From contig NZ_NEGE01000018.1 of NCBI RefSeq assembly GCF_002135355.1, positions 1-64,000 on the forward strand: a stretch of 64,000 nt of DNA, given 5' to 3'. The notes beneath the pieces are model-generated. The model was not told the DNA's origin and did no database searches. It was given only the letters and a program-made list of their open reading frames with translations. Positions 26,645-34,872 of this stretch are shown here, piece by piece. The DNA is from Acinetobacter sp. ANC 4169. GTDB lineage: Bacteria > Pseudomonadota > Gammaproteobacteria > Pseudomonadales > Moraxellaceae. The translations under genes and the position numbers were made by a program. Every line of letters begins with the position of its first letter. Positions within the stretch are counted from its first letter, which is position 1.

Positions 26645-27612
26645 TAATCTAGAGTAGAAAATAATTGTGCGCTACTGACTTTACGCATAAAACCAGCGCG
26701 TTTTAAAGCCAGGGTCACCATATTGGTATTGCAAGATTGAATACCCTCAAAATTGCCTAAATCTTCAGTAATTAATTTCCATAAATCACTTAAATCATTA
26801 CACAGCACATGCCAGAAAAATTGAGAATTTCCACTAATACCAAACAAGCAACGCGTATTTTTAATTTCTGACAAGGTATTGGCAATTTTATTCGCTGCAT
26901 CTGGTCGGGCTTTGATCAAAATAATGGCCTCTGATTTAAACCCCATCAAACTCGGTTCTACATCGACTCGAATATTGAAAATACCTTCTTCCAATAAGTC
27001 ATTGAGTAATTTCTGAGTTTTATGTTCGCTTAATTCAATTTGTTCAGCCAAACTTTTGATAGATGAACGACCATCGATTGCAAGCAAATGAATGAGTTTT
27101 AATTCTGTTTCACTCAAGGATCTAAAACTGACTCTTTTATCGGTGTGGCCTTCTAAAGCCTTGGGTTTGCTGGCCCAGGTAAATGGTTTTAACACAACTT
27201 GTGTTTCTACCGTTTTGATATCAGGGATCTGAGTGACAAAGTCATGCATCCAGACGGAAAGATCGGCTGGTTTTTCTAAGCCGATTTCGAGGAAAATATC
27301 GGCAAGTCCTGTGGTTAGAAAAACAATTCGGACTTCTGGTCGATTTGCAAAAAATTGCGCAACTTCTTTTTCTTTTCCAAACTTCACACTGATCCATACA
27401 TGAACGGTATAGCCCTTATTGGCAACTACAGGATTCAATTCAATAGCAGTGCGTATAACCTGTTCATCCAACAATTTACTGAGACGTCGCGAAAGTTTTT
27501 TTTCAGGGACTTCGCTGATCTGACTGAGTTCACGCCATGATCCTCTTGGATTGGAGATTAGGGCTTTGATACATGTTATATCGATTTCGTCGAGACTAAA
27601 AGATTCACTCAT
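26644..27612 (-). CDS. Double-length Lrp/AsnC-family transcription regulator
   Basis: A 322-residue protein built of two tandem Lrp units, each a winged helix followed by a RAM-type ligand domain. The first HTH is in LDEIDITCIKALISNPRGSW and the second in LSETELKLIHLLAIDGRSS at about 165-185. Canonical Lrp proteins are about 150-165 residues, so this is an internal duplication or fusion, as known in some two-domain Lrp regulators. It is divergent from an MFS transporter-amidase pair with a 97-bp promoter gap, so it very likely controls them. Its TAG stop spans the end of MITE copy B, so the C-terminus may have been altered by the insertion. Confidence 0.88.
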   Translation of the reverse strand: MSESFSLDEIDITCIKALISNPRGSWRELSQISEVPEKKLSRRLSKLLDEQVIRTAIELNPVVANKGYTVHVWISVKFGKEKEVAQFFANRPEVRIVFLTTGLADIFLEIGLEKPADLSVWMHDFVTQIPDIKTVETQVVLKPFTWASKPKALEGHTDKRVSFRSLSETELKLIHLLAIDGRSSIKSLAEQIELSEHKTQKLLNDLLEEGIFNIRVDVEPSLMGFKSEAIILIKARPDAANKIANTLSEIKNTRCLFGISGNSQFFWHVLCNDLSDLWKLITEDLGNFEGIQSCNTNMVTLALKRAGFMRKVSSAQLFSTLD

Positions 27613-27709
27613 GATGATTGACTTGTCTAAAAACTAATTATAATCTAAATTTATGTCTAGAAAATAAAATACATAGTGTATTTATGTCTAAATATTAAAT
27701 GAGACGCTT

Positions 27710-29005
27710 ATGGATGAGTCTAAAATGCAAAACACAATTTCCACTCAAGGAAATGTATCACAAAAGAAAGTTATTCTTGCAGGAACTGTAGGAAATGCCA
27801 TTGAATGGTTTGATTGGACGATTTATGCAACTTTTGCGGTATTTTTCGCGAAACAATTTTTCCCATCAGATGATCCAACCGCATCATTACTTGCAACCTT
27901 TGCAATTTTTGCCGTTGGATTCTTTATGCGCCCACTGGGTGGAATCGTACTGGGAATTTTTTCTGACCGTTATGGTCGAAAAGCAGCATTAGCCGCAACC
28001 ATCATAATGATGGCAGGCGGTTCATTAATGATCGGTCTTTCGCCGACTTATGAATCAATTGGCATTTTTGCACCGATTATTCTGGTACTGGCACGATTGC
28101 TTCAAGGTTTATCCTTGGGTGGTGAGTTTGCTTCAGCTGCAACCTACCTTTCAGAAATGGCACCAAAACATAAACGCGGGTTTTATTCGAGCTTTATGTT
28201 TTTCAGTTCAGCAATTGGTATTTTGATGGCATCGGGTCTTGCTTGGGGCTTAACAAGTGCTTTGACTGAAATACAAATGAATGAGTACGGATGGCGCATT
28301 CCTTTTATTCTTGGTGCAATTGGTGGCTTAATTGGCATGTGGATCCGTAAATCTGTGCCTGACAGCGAAATGACCCATAAAAAAGAATCAGTGAAAAATC
28401 CTTTGGCAGTGCTGATTAAACGTCACCCTAAAGAAACCATGCGGATTGTGGGTATTTCAATATTAACCACATTTGCCTTCTATATTTTTGTGGTTTATGT
28501 CCCGACCTATGCGATTAAAGTGCTGGGTGCCGAGCCGCAAACAGCCTTTGCTGCGAATACGGTTGGCTTGATTATTTTTATGCTGTGTCAGCCAGTTTTT
28601 GGGTGGCTATCAGACAAAATTGGCCGTAAACCGCAACTAATTGTGTTTGCAGTAGGATATTTGCTTTTCTTTTATCCAATCATTAAATGGATGGATGGAA
28701 CATTTAGCTCGATTTTATTGGTCGAACTTTTTGGACTGGTTTTATATGCTTTATATACCGCCATTGGCCCAGCGGTCATGTCCGAACAGTTCCCAACAGA
28801 AGTTCGAGCGGTGGGTATTGGCGCACCATACAATTTGATGGTGGCTTTACTCGGCGGTACAACACCTTATGTACTGACTTGGCTGCAAAGTATCGGTAAA
28901 CAGGATTACTTTTACTTTATGGTCTTGGTCGGTGCTTTATTAACGTTAATCACATTTATCAAAATGCCTGAAACGGCAGGAAAAGGTTTGGAAGATATAA
29001 AATGA
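27710..29005 (+). CDS. MFS transporter, metabolite:H+ symporter (MHS) family
   Basis: A 431-residue inner-membrane protein with 12 predicted helices. The MHS signatures are GNAIEWFDWTIYATFAVFFA near the N-terminus, the loop-2 motif SDRYGRKAAL and the second-half SDKIGRKPQL. Family members import organic acids, betaine, proline or aromatic acids with protons. The stop overlaps the downstream amidase start by four bases (ATGA), so the imported compound is probably the amide or the acid handled by that amidase. The exact substrate is unknown. It is divergent from the double Lrp regulator. Confidence 0.9.
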   Translation: MDESKMQNTISTQGNVSQKKVILAGTVGNAIEWFDWTIYATFAVFFAKQFFPSDDPTASLLATFAIFAVGFFMRPLGGIVLGIFSDRYGRKAALAATIIMMAGGSLMIGLSPTYESIGIFAPIILVLARLLQGLSLGGEFASAATYLSEMAPKHKRGFYSSFMFFSSAIGILMASGLAWGLTSALTEIQMNEYGWRIPFILGAIGGLIGMWIRKSVPDSEMTHKKESVKNPLAVLIKRHPKETMRIVGISILTTFAFYIFVVYVPTYAIKVLGAEPQTAFAANTVGLIIFMLCQPVFGWLSDKIGRKPQLIVFAVGYLLFFYPIIKWMDGTFSSILLVELFGLVLYALYTAIGPAVMSEQFPTEVRAVGIGAPYNLMVALLGGTTPYVLTWLQSIGKQDYFYFMVLVGALLTLITFIKMPETAGKGLEDIK

Positions 29006-30345
29006 ATATAGTGAATTTATCTGCACTTGAGCTAGGTCGTCAAATTGCCTGCAAAAAGATAACTTCAGTTGAGTCAGTTCAATTTTATATTGATCGAAAC
29101 CTAAAATTTAAACATCTTGATTGCATTTCAGAACTGTTCGAATCAGAGGCTTTGGAACAGGCGAAACATTTAGATGAGCTGCTTCAACAAGGCACACGCT
29201 TGAGTCCATTTCATGGTGTTCCTGTTTTATTGAAAGATAATCTGGATGTGGCAGGTCATATCACGCATGCTGGAACTGTTTATCTTGATAAAATAGCGCA
29301 AGCGAACTGCGAACTTGCCGATCAGTTACAGGCTTTGGGCTTGGTTATTTTGGGTAAAACTAAAATGACGGAATTGGCATTTGGTTTGTCAGGACAAAAT
29401 CCAATGCAGGGCACACCGAAAAATCCATGGGCTGAACAGCAATTTGCACCGGGCGGATCTTCATCCGGTTCAGCAGTTGCTGTGGCTGCGGGACTGTGTC
29501 CCTTGGCATTTGGCGGTGATACTGGCGGTTCAATTCGCACACCAGCTGCATTGAATGGTGTGTTTGGATTTAAGCCATCGAGTCATAAAATTGCAGACAC
29601 TGGTGCAGTGCCTTTATCCAAAACATTGGATACAGTGGGGCCATTTGCGCGTTTTGCAGCTGATATCAGTGCCTTGTTTGAACTTCTAAGTGACGCAAAT
29701 GCTGAACCGGTTTCAGCTGAAAATTTTATCTATGCCTTAGATGAATCTGCATTTCCTTATCCGCTAGAGCCTGAAGTATTGGCACTATGGTGTGAAGGTT
29801 TGAAACGTATAGAATCTTTAGGCATTCAGATTAATAAGTGGCAACCACCTGCAAATTTTGATTTTAAAGATCTGTCAGATCGAACCTCTGACATTATTGC
29901 CTATGAAAGTTATTTATATCATGGTGATTCGGCTGAAAATCATGCAACGCTTATGTGGGAACTGGTTCGACAGCGCGTTCTACGTGGCAAGGAAATCACC
30001 CAACAACGATATGAGACATTGATTGCGGAACGGACTCAATTTCAGCAAGAGTTTAAAGTGTCTTTAAATGGGCAATGCTTGTTATTTCCAGTTAGCCCAT
30101 TTGTTTCAGCAGTGTCGAGCGCGGCTGATACCGAGTTTAGTCACGTTGGTGAATATACCCGGCCATTTAACTATCTGGATGCACCCAGTTATGCCTTTCC
30201 AATCACACAAAGTGTGAATGGCTTACCCATGGGAATTCAGTTGGTCTCATATCAGGGTAATGATGTCGAGGTGATGAATACTGTGCAAAAAATTGCGAAT
30301 GGCTTAAATATTCGTTCTATTTTTCCGCCGCTTTGTCAGCATTAA
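29002..30345 (+). CDS. Amidase-signature family hydrolase
   Basis: A 447-residue Ser-cisSer-Lys amidase. The lysine lies in VPVLLKDNLDV (about residue 79), the cis-serine and nucleophile are in the two blocks GGSSSGSAVAVAAG and FGGDTGGSIRTPAALNG. No transmembrane or signal segment is present, so it is cytosolic. The signature family spans GatA, nicotinamidases, indole-acetamide and urea-related amidases. The absence of gatC/gatB nearby and the coupling to an MFS importer and an Lrp-type regulator favour catabolism of an imported amide. Substrate unknown. Confidence 0.9.
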   Translation: MNIVNLSALELGRQIACKKITSVESVQFYIDRNLKFKHLDCISELFESEALEQAKHLDELLQQGTRLSPFHGVPVLLKDNLDVAGHITHAGTVYLDKIAQANCELADQLQALGLVILGKTKMTELAFGLSGQNPMQGTPKNPWAEQQFAPGGSSSGSAVAVAAGLCPLAFGGDTGGSIRTPAALNGVFGFKPSSHKIADTGAVPLSKTLDTVGPFARFAADISALFELLSDANAEPVSAENFIYALDESAFPYPLEPEVLALWCEGLKRIESLGIQINKWQPPANFDFKDLSDRTSDIIAYESYLYHGDSAENHATLMWELVRQRVLRGKEITQQRYETLIAERTQFQQEFKVSLNGQCLLFPVSPFVSAVSSAADTEFSHVGEYTRPFNYLDAPSYAFPITQSVNGLPMGIQLVSYQGNDVEVMNTVQKIANGLNIRSIFPPLCQH

Positions 30346-30372
30346 AATGCTCGATTAACTCGAACCTTCAAG

Positions 30373-30398
30373 AAAGAACTGCATATGCAGTTCTTTTT
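30373..30398. terminator. Bidirectional terminator between amidase and DUF815 gene
   Basis: A palindromic stem AAAGAACTGCATATGCAGTTCTTT ends in a T-run between two convergent genes. Confidence 0.8.
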
Positions 30399-30406
30399 AT
30401 TGAGGC

Positions 30407-31279
30407 TTATAGTTGTTTTAACTGCTGCGAACCAATCCAGTGTTTCGAGAATTGATAAGCAGCACGGCCTGAGCGTTGTCCACGTGCTTGACACCAGCGT
30501 AAGGCTTCGGCACGGGTAAACTCGGTCATTAACATGTCGGCTTTCTTCAAATAATGCTCAACAATTTCCAAGTATAAGTTTTGATCCATCGGATAGAAAG
30601 ACAGCCACATGCCGAAACGGTCAGACAGTGAAATCTTTTCTTCAATCGCTTCTTGCGGGTGTAGCTCGGTATATTGTGGAACATCGACACGTGTGACCGG
30701 GGTATTTTCATGCATAAATTCAGGCAATAAATGACGACGGTTACTGGTCGCATAAATAATAAAATTGCTTGCACCGGACTGTAATGAGCCATCCAGCACA
30801 CTTTTTAAACTGCGATAATTTTCATCTTCTGCATTAAAAGCCAGATCATCACAATAGACAATGAATTTTTCAGGACGATCGGCAATGATTTTTTGAATTT
30901 CCGGCAAATCTGACAAATCATCACGTTCAATCTCAATTAGGCGTAAACCTTGCGATTCATATTCAGTCAGTAGGGCACGTACAATAGAAGATTTTCCTGT
31001 ACCGCGAGAACCGGTTAGCAGCACATCATTAGCCGGCAAGTCTTTTAAAAACTGCAGGGTATTTTGAATCACTTTTTCTTTTTGTTTCTCAATGCCTTTT
31101 AAATCGTCCAGATAAATCTTTTTCGGTTGTTGAATGGCTTTCAACTGTTTATCTTGCCACTTATAGGCAGAGGCGGAAAAGTTGGTTTCTTGTTTCAGTT
31201 CGGGTAAATTTTGCTGTAGCTGTTGGAGTACAGTAGCAAGGGCTTGTAAGATATTGTCGGGTAGATCAATTGTTGCCAT
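30407..31279 (-). CDS. DUF815 AAA-type ATPase
   Basis: A 290-residue protein. Walker A is GSRGTGKSS at 90-98, and Walker B is a FIVYCDDLAF strand near residue 150. A YATSNRRHLLPE sensor-type motif follows. The order is that of DUF815 proteins, which resemble the AAA domain of DnaA/DnaC-type loaders. Biological function is not established. It is monocistronic, divergent from the patatin gene with a gap of about 190 bp. The N-terminal 60 residues are helical and may mediate oligomer contact. Confidence 0.88.
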   Translation of the reverse strand: MATIDLPDNILQALATVLQQLQQNLPELKQETNFSASAYKWQDKQLKAIQQPKKIYLDDLKGIEKQKEKVIQNTLQFLKDLPANDVLLTGSRGTGKSSIVRALLTEYESQGLRLIEIERDDLSDLPEIQKIIADRPEKFIVYCDDLAFNAEDENYRSLKSVLDGSLQSGASNFIIYATSNRRHLLPEFMHENTPVTRVDVPQYTELHPQEAIEEKISLSDRFGMWLSFYPMDQNLYLEIVEHYLKKADMLMTEFTRAEALRWCQARGQRSGRAAYQFSKHWIGSQQLKQL

Positions 31280-31466
31280 GATTGTTCAGCTTTATGCGTA
31301 CGAAATTAAAAGAAGATTTTACTTGGGACTGTATATCAAATAGTCATAGTTTGCCAATTGAATCGGGGGTATGATGGGTGAATAATCAATTGAGTATTGT
31401 GCACATATGTTGTTTGATCACCTATTGAGAATAGGACATAATAATGAAAGTGTTTGAGGGATAGAT

Positions 31467-32978
31467 ATGTTATTTACAGACTTCACGACAGATATTAATC
31501 CACATCAAGCGTATCGTATAAAAAAATTAAAAGGCCAGCTCGCAGCGGCAGAAACCTATGAAGAATGGAAAAGCATCGCCCTAAAAATAGATGAAGAATC
31601 CGGTGCACAAGAATGGAAATTTGATAACTGTTCACCTTATTTTGATGCTGAAATTATTTCTGAACGATTAAGCAGGTTAAAACGGTACCGTTTTCAGAAA
31701 CGTACTCAAGACCTGATGTATATATTACGTGAAGGTCTTACCTACGATATCGCCAATATTGCCCATCCCATGCTTTTTGCGGCAACTTATGTCGGCACCA
31801 AAAAAATTATTGAAGATTATGTGGAAGAAGTCAGTGAAAGCTTGGCATATATCGCATCTTCGTCTTGTCATTGTTTGTCGATGTCGGAAAAAATAGAATT
31901 TTTCCAGCATTGTAAAAAGGCTTATGGGCAGCCTGCAATCATGTTTTCGGGTGGGGCAACATTGGGGTTGTTTCATACTGGGGTGTGTAAGGCACTGCTT
32001 GAGCAGGATTTAATGCCCAAGGTATTATCCGGTTCCAGTGCTGGAGCCATTATGACCGCCATGCTGGGGACTTCAAAACCTTCAGATATTTCAGGTCTGT
32101 TAAATGGCGAAAACTTTTTTACTGAAGCATTTCACTTCCGTAAATTTAATGAAATCATCAAAGGCAATGGTGGCTTTGCCGATGTTAAATATCTGAAAAA
32201 ATTCCTGGTTGAAAATCTGGGTGATGTGACATTTGAAGAAGCCTTTAAAACCTCGGGTTTAAATGTCAACGTGGCTGTGGCACCTTATGATGCCTCACAA
32301 GAAGCCCGCATTATGAATGCCTATACTTCACCAGACTTGCTGGTTTGGAGTGCAGTATTGGCTTCCTGCGCCGTGCCGATTTTATTTCCACCGGTGAAGC
32401 TGACCAGTAAACGTCAGAATGGTCAACTTACTCCGTATATGGCAAACACGCGTTGGGTCGATGGCAGTGTAAGAAGTGATTTTCCACAAGAGAAAATGGC
32501 CAGACTGTATAATTTAAATTACACCATCGCCAGTCAGGTGAATCCGCATATTGTGCCGTTTATGCAAAGCGACTTGGAGCGTTACCGTAGTGACATGCTG
32601 AGTTGGCCTGAACGGATTATTCGCCGTCAAGGCAAGGTGATTGCCAGAGGTCTTATGGACTTTAGCCGGGGACGGATGGGTAAAATTCCTCCTATACGAC
32701 GGTTGCTCGATCATGGCTATGGTGTAGTCAATCAAGGCTATTATGGTGATTTGAATATTGTGGGAAATTATAGCTTACGTCACTATAGTTATATGTTTCA
32801 GAACCCGCGTCCATATTTGTTCAAATTATTGCAACGCGAAGGTGAGCGGGCAACCTGGCCGAAAATATCCTCTATTGAAACCCATGCCCGAGTGGGTAAA
32901 ACCATTCAGCATTGTTTAGAGCTTTTAAGTTATCAGCATGATCCAGAACAAAAAACCGCAGAATTTATTGCAGTTTAA
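31467..32978 (+). CDS. Patatin-like phospholipase with DUF3336 N-terminus
   Basis: A 503-residue protein. Residues 1-150 match the DUF3336 helical region that precedes patatin domains in bacterial and fungal triacylglycerol lipases. The oxyanion loop is GGATLG (162-167), the nucleophile elbow GSSAG (189-193, Ser191) and the catalytic aspartate Asp332 in VDGSVRSD. No signal peptide is visible, so it is likely cytoplasmic or peripheral on the membrane. Lipid or triacylglycerol hydrolysis is expected. The last 41 bases overlap the start of the kinase-like gene. Confidence 0.9.
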   Translation: MLFTDFTTDINPHQAYRIKKLKGQLAAAETYEEWKSIALKIDEESGAQEWKFDNCSPYFDAEIISERLSRLKRYRFQKRTQDLMYILREGLTYDIANIAHPMLFAATYVGTKKIIEDYVEEVSESLAYIASSSCHCLSMSEKIEFFQHCKKAYGQPAIMFSGGATLGLFHTGVCKALLEQDLMPKVLSGSSAGAIMTAMLGTSKPSDISGLLNGENFFTEAFHFRKFNEIIKGNGGFADVKYLKKFLVENLGDVTFEEAFKTSGLNVNVAVAPYDASQEARIMNAYTSPDLLVWSAVLASCAVPILFPPVKLTSKRQNGQLTPYMANTRWVDGSVRSDFPQEKMARLYNLNYTIASQVNPHIVPFMQSDLERYRSDMLSWPERIIRRQGKVIARGLMDFSRGRMGKIPPIRRLLDHGYGVVNQGYYGDLNIVGNYSLRHYSYMFQNPRPYLFKLLQREGERATWPKISSIETHARVGKTIQHCLELLSYQHDPEQKTAEFIAV

Positions 32979-33792
32979 AAAAGAGGATTTTGCCAACATT
33001 GCATTGCAGCTGTGCACCAAGCCCAAAAGTTTAACTTTTGGGCGTTGTTTATATACATTTGAATATCAGCAGCAACGCTATTGGTTAAAAGCCCAAAGCG
33101 CCAATATTCATCCGGACATAGAAGCCGGCTTTGTGCAGGAACTCAATTTTTATCGGCAATTTCTAGATCAAGCGCAAGCGGCCAGTTTTTTATTGCCTTT
33201 TCAAATGATTTCTCATTTTACAACCGGAGCCGAGGCACAAGGGCAGGATGTAGCAGCATTGCTATTGGCGCATGCGGATGCTTTTCTGGGGGATCTGGTC
33301 GATTGTACCCTCCAATCAGTTCAGCAGATCAGACAAAAGATCTTGCTGCTACTGGACGCTGTGGAACAATTGCATCAACTGGGCTGGGTTCATGGCGATT
33401 TAAAACGCGAGCATTTTGTTGAGTACCAAAAGCGCGCCTGTTTAATCGATTTTGAACAGGTAGAAAAAATCAATTCAGCACAACAACTGAAAAATTTGAC
33501 TGCAACTCCACGTTATATGGCACCTGAACTTTTTCAAGGTGCAGATAAAACCGTACAAAGCGATATTTATGCTTTAGGCATTATTCTGTTTGAATGGTTA
33601 ACAGGGCAGCGTTTGACGGCAAAAAATTATCAGGATTGGGCCTATTTGCATTGTCAGCGCTTAAGTATTGAACTTCCACCACATTTGCGCATATTTGAAA
33701 AGTTATTGACGGGCATGCTGGCCAAGCAAAAGCAGCACAGATTTGCCGATATTTGCGTGATAAAACAGCTCTTACTTACTGAAAATGCTTAA
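32938..33792 (+). CDS. Kinase-fold protein (serine/threonine or LPS-kinase-like)
   Basis: A 284-residue protein kinase fold with key residues present: the ATP lysine in YWLKAQ (Lys51), an alpha-C glutamate in VQELNFY (Glu68), the catalytic loop HGDLK (152-156) and the metal aspartate in LIDFEQ (Asp171; DFE instead of DFG). TPRYMAPELFQG is a eukaryotic-like activation-segment end. The typical HRDLKxxN is changed to HGDLKREH, as in small-molecule and lipid-A-sugar kinases. The chosen ATG lies inside the patatin 3' end (41-base overlap). No other good start is seen before the kinase core, so the pair is translationally linked. Substrate unknown. Confidence 0.8.
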   Translation: MIQNKKPQNLLQFKKEDFANIALQLCTKPKSLTFGRCLYTFEYQQQRYWLKAQSANIHPDIEAGFVQELNFYRQFLDQAQAASFLLPFQMISHFTTGAEAQGQDVAALLLAHADAFLGDLVDCTLQSVQQIRQKILLLLDAVEQLHQLGWVHGDLKREHFVEYQKRACLIDFEQVEKINSAQQLKNLTATPRYMAPELFQGADKTVQSDIYALGIILFEWLTGQRLTAKNYQDWAYLHCQRLSIELPPHLRIFEKLLTGMLAKQKQHRFADICVIKQLLLTENA

Positions 33793-33859
33793 GAAAAATA
33801 CAGTAAAACGTTTTTTGTTTCTTATTTAAACAAACAAGTGGATTTTTCATAAAAAGGTC

Positions 33860-33886
33860 TTGTCATGAGTAATCGATCTCTATAAT
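33860..33886 (+). promoter_or_regulatory. Candidate promoter of the tRNA cluster
   Basis: A perfect TATAAT -10 box lies at 33881-33886, 13 bp before the first tRNA. A TTGTCA-like -35 lies at 33860-33865 with a short 15-bp spacer. Confidence 0.6.
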
Positions 33887-33899
33887 ATACACAGCCATT

Positions 33900-33984
33900 G
33901 GGGACGTGGCGAAATTGGTAGACGCACTGGATTTAGGTTCCAGCGCCGCAAGGTGTGAGAGTTCGAGTCTCTCCGTCCCCACCA
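33900..33984 (+). tRNA. tRNA-Leu (anticodon UAG), copy 1
   Basis: An 85-nt cloverleaf with acceptor GGGGACG/CGTCCCC, encoded CCA, a long class II variable arm and the anticodon loop TTTAGGT giving UAG. Its sequence is identical to the copies at 34130 and 34443. Confidence 0.97.
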
Positions 33985-34018
33985 CTTAAATATCAACTTA
34001 GCTTGATAATTAGGTAAC

Positions 34019-34092
34019 AGAGGATTGGTGTAATGGTAGCATGACGGTCTCCAAAACCGTTCGTCAAGGTTCGAATCCTTGATCCTCTGCCA
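34019..34092 (+). tRNA. tRNA-Trp (anticodon CCA), divergent body
   Basis: A 74-nt cloverleaf with acceptor AGAGGAT/ATCCTCT and an encoded GCCA end. The anticodon stem-loop ACGGT-CTCCAAA-ACCGT gives anticodon CCA. The discriminator G73, pair A1-U72 and pair G2-C71 match tryptophan identity. The D-stem appears to be only three pairs and the acceptor differs from the usual AGGGGCG-type start, so the body is unusual for tRNA-Trp. Confidence 0.88.
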
Positions 34093-34129
34093 AGTTTTAA
34101 AAATCCAACTACTTGGTTGGTACCCTGAT

Positions 34130-34214
34130 GGGGACGTGGCGAAATTGGTAGACGCACTGGATTTAGGTTCCAGCGCCGCAAGGTGTGAGAGTTCGAGTCT
34201 CTCCGTCCCCACCA
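34130..34214 (+). tRNA. tRNA-Leu (anticodon UAG), copy 2
   Basis: Identical to the copy at 33900. It is followed by a hairpin terminator and a spacer repeated after the next gene. Confidence 0.97.
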
Positions 34215-34223
34215 TCATATTTA

Positions 34224-34248
34224 GGCAAGGTAAATCACCTTGCTTTTT
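34224..34248 (+). terminator. Hairpin after second tRNA-Leu(UAG)
   Basis: The stem GCAAGGT-AAATC-ACCTTGC is followed by six T. Nearly the same hairpin follows the next two tRNAs. Confidence 0.8.
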
Positions 34249-34285
34249 TGTTGTAAAAAATCCAGCATTAAGTTGGTACCCTGAT

Positions 34286-34371
34286 GGGGATATGGCGGAA
34301 TTGGTAGACGCACTGTGTTCAGGTCGCAGCGCCTTCTGGGCGTGAGAGTTCGAGTCTCTCTATCCCCACCA
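34286..34371 (+). tRNA. tRNA-Leu (anticodon CAG)
   Basis: An 86-nt class II tRNA with acceptor GGGGATA/TATCCCC, encoded CCA, anticodon loop TTCAGGT (CAG) and a variable arm GCCTTCTGGGCG. It lies in the middle of the repeated unit between two UAG copies. Confidence 0.96.
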
Positions 34372-34382
34372 TCAGATTAGAG

Positions 34383-34406
34383 TAAGGTAAATGGCCTTGC
34401 TTTTTT
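34383..34406 (+). terminator. Hairpin after tRNA-Leu(CAG)
   Basis: The sequence TAAGGTAAATGGCCTTGC followed by a T-run is a slightly imperfect version of the hairpin at 34224. Confidence 0.65.
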
Positions 34407-34442
34407 GTTGTAAAAAATCCAACACTAAGTTGGTACCCTAAT

Positions 34443-34527
34443 GGGGACGTGGCGAAATTGGTAGACGCACTGGATTTAGGTTCCAGCGCCGCAAGGTGTG
34501 AGAGTTCGAGTCTCTCCGTCCCCACCA
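34443..34527 (+). tRNA. tRNA-Leu (anticodon UAG), copy 3
   Basis: Identical to the copies at 33900 and 34130. It is the last tRNA of the cluster. Confidence 0.97.
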
Positions 34528-34535
34528 TATATTAA

Positions 34536-34561
34536 AGCAAGGTAAATGACCTTGCTTTTTT
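34536..34561 (+). terminator. Terminator closing the tRNA cluster
   Basis: The stem AGCAAGGT-AAATG-ACCTTGCT is followed by a T-run. Confidence 0.85.
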
Positions 34562-34590
34562 ATTGCCTGAAAATAAGTTAAAGATCAATA

Positions 34591-34613
34591 AAAAAAGCCC
34601 CAAACAGGGCTTT
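34591..34613 (-). terminator. Terminator of the small minus-strand gene
   Basis: On the minus strand AAAGCCCTG-TTT-GGGGCTTT is followed by a T-run, 56 bp past the stop of the 67-residue gene. Confidence 0.75.
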
Positions 34614-34668
34614 AAATCGATTTGAATAATTGATTTGTTTTTGTCTCGGTCCAAAAGGAAAATAGCGT

Positions 34669-34872
34669 TTAAGCTTTTAAATGATCTTCGAATTCTTCGC
34701 CAAGTTGCATGGCAAGTGCATTGCCTGCCAAATCACAAGTGACCAGACCATATTCTTTTTTAAAGCTAAAAGTGAAGCCACGATTATCAGTCAATGACTT
34801 TACTGAATAGCCCAATTTTTCTAACCAGATACGAAATGCAATTAAATTTTTTGCCTTAACAACTTTTTTCAC
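34669..34872 (-). CDS. Small conserved-looking protein of unknown function
   Basis: A 67-residue basic-then-acidic protein (MKKVVKAKNLIAFRIWLEKLGY, ending GEEFEDHLKA). It has one cysteine and a beta-rich centre (GFTFSFKKEYGLVTCDL). An AAGGAGTTTTCTCGTG region gives a strong ribosome-binding site, and a terminator follows, so it is probably real. No family is recognised. It lies between the tRNA cluster and a long AT-rich gap. Confidence 0.7.
   Translation of the reverse strand: MKKVVKAKNLIAFRIWLEKLGYSVKSLTDNRGFTFSFKKEYGLVTCDLAGNALAMQLGEEFEDHLKA

Noticed and set aside
33880..34528. Open reading frames on both strands across the tRNA cluster (for example MVGTERLELSHLAALEPK)
   Set aside because: They are antisense or frame artefacts of repeated tRNA-Leu sequence and are common false proteins in databases. 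The tRNA folds explain the DNA fully.
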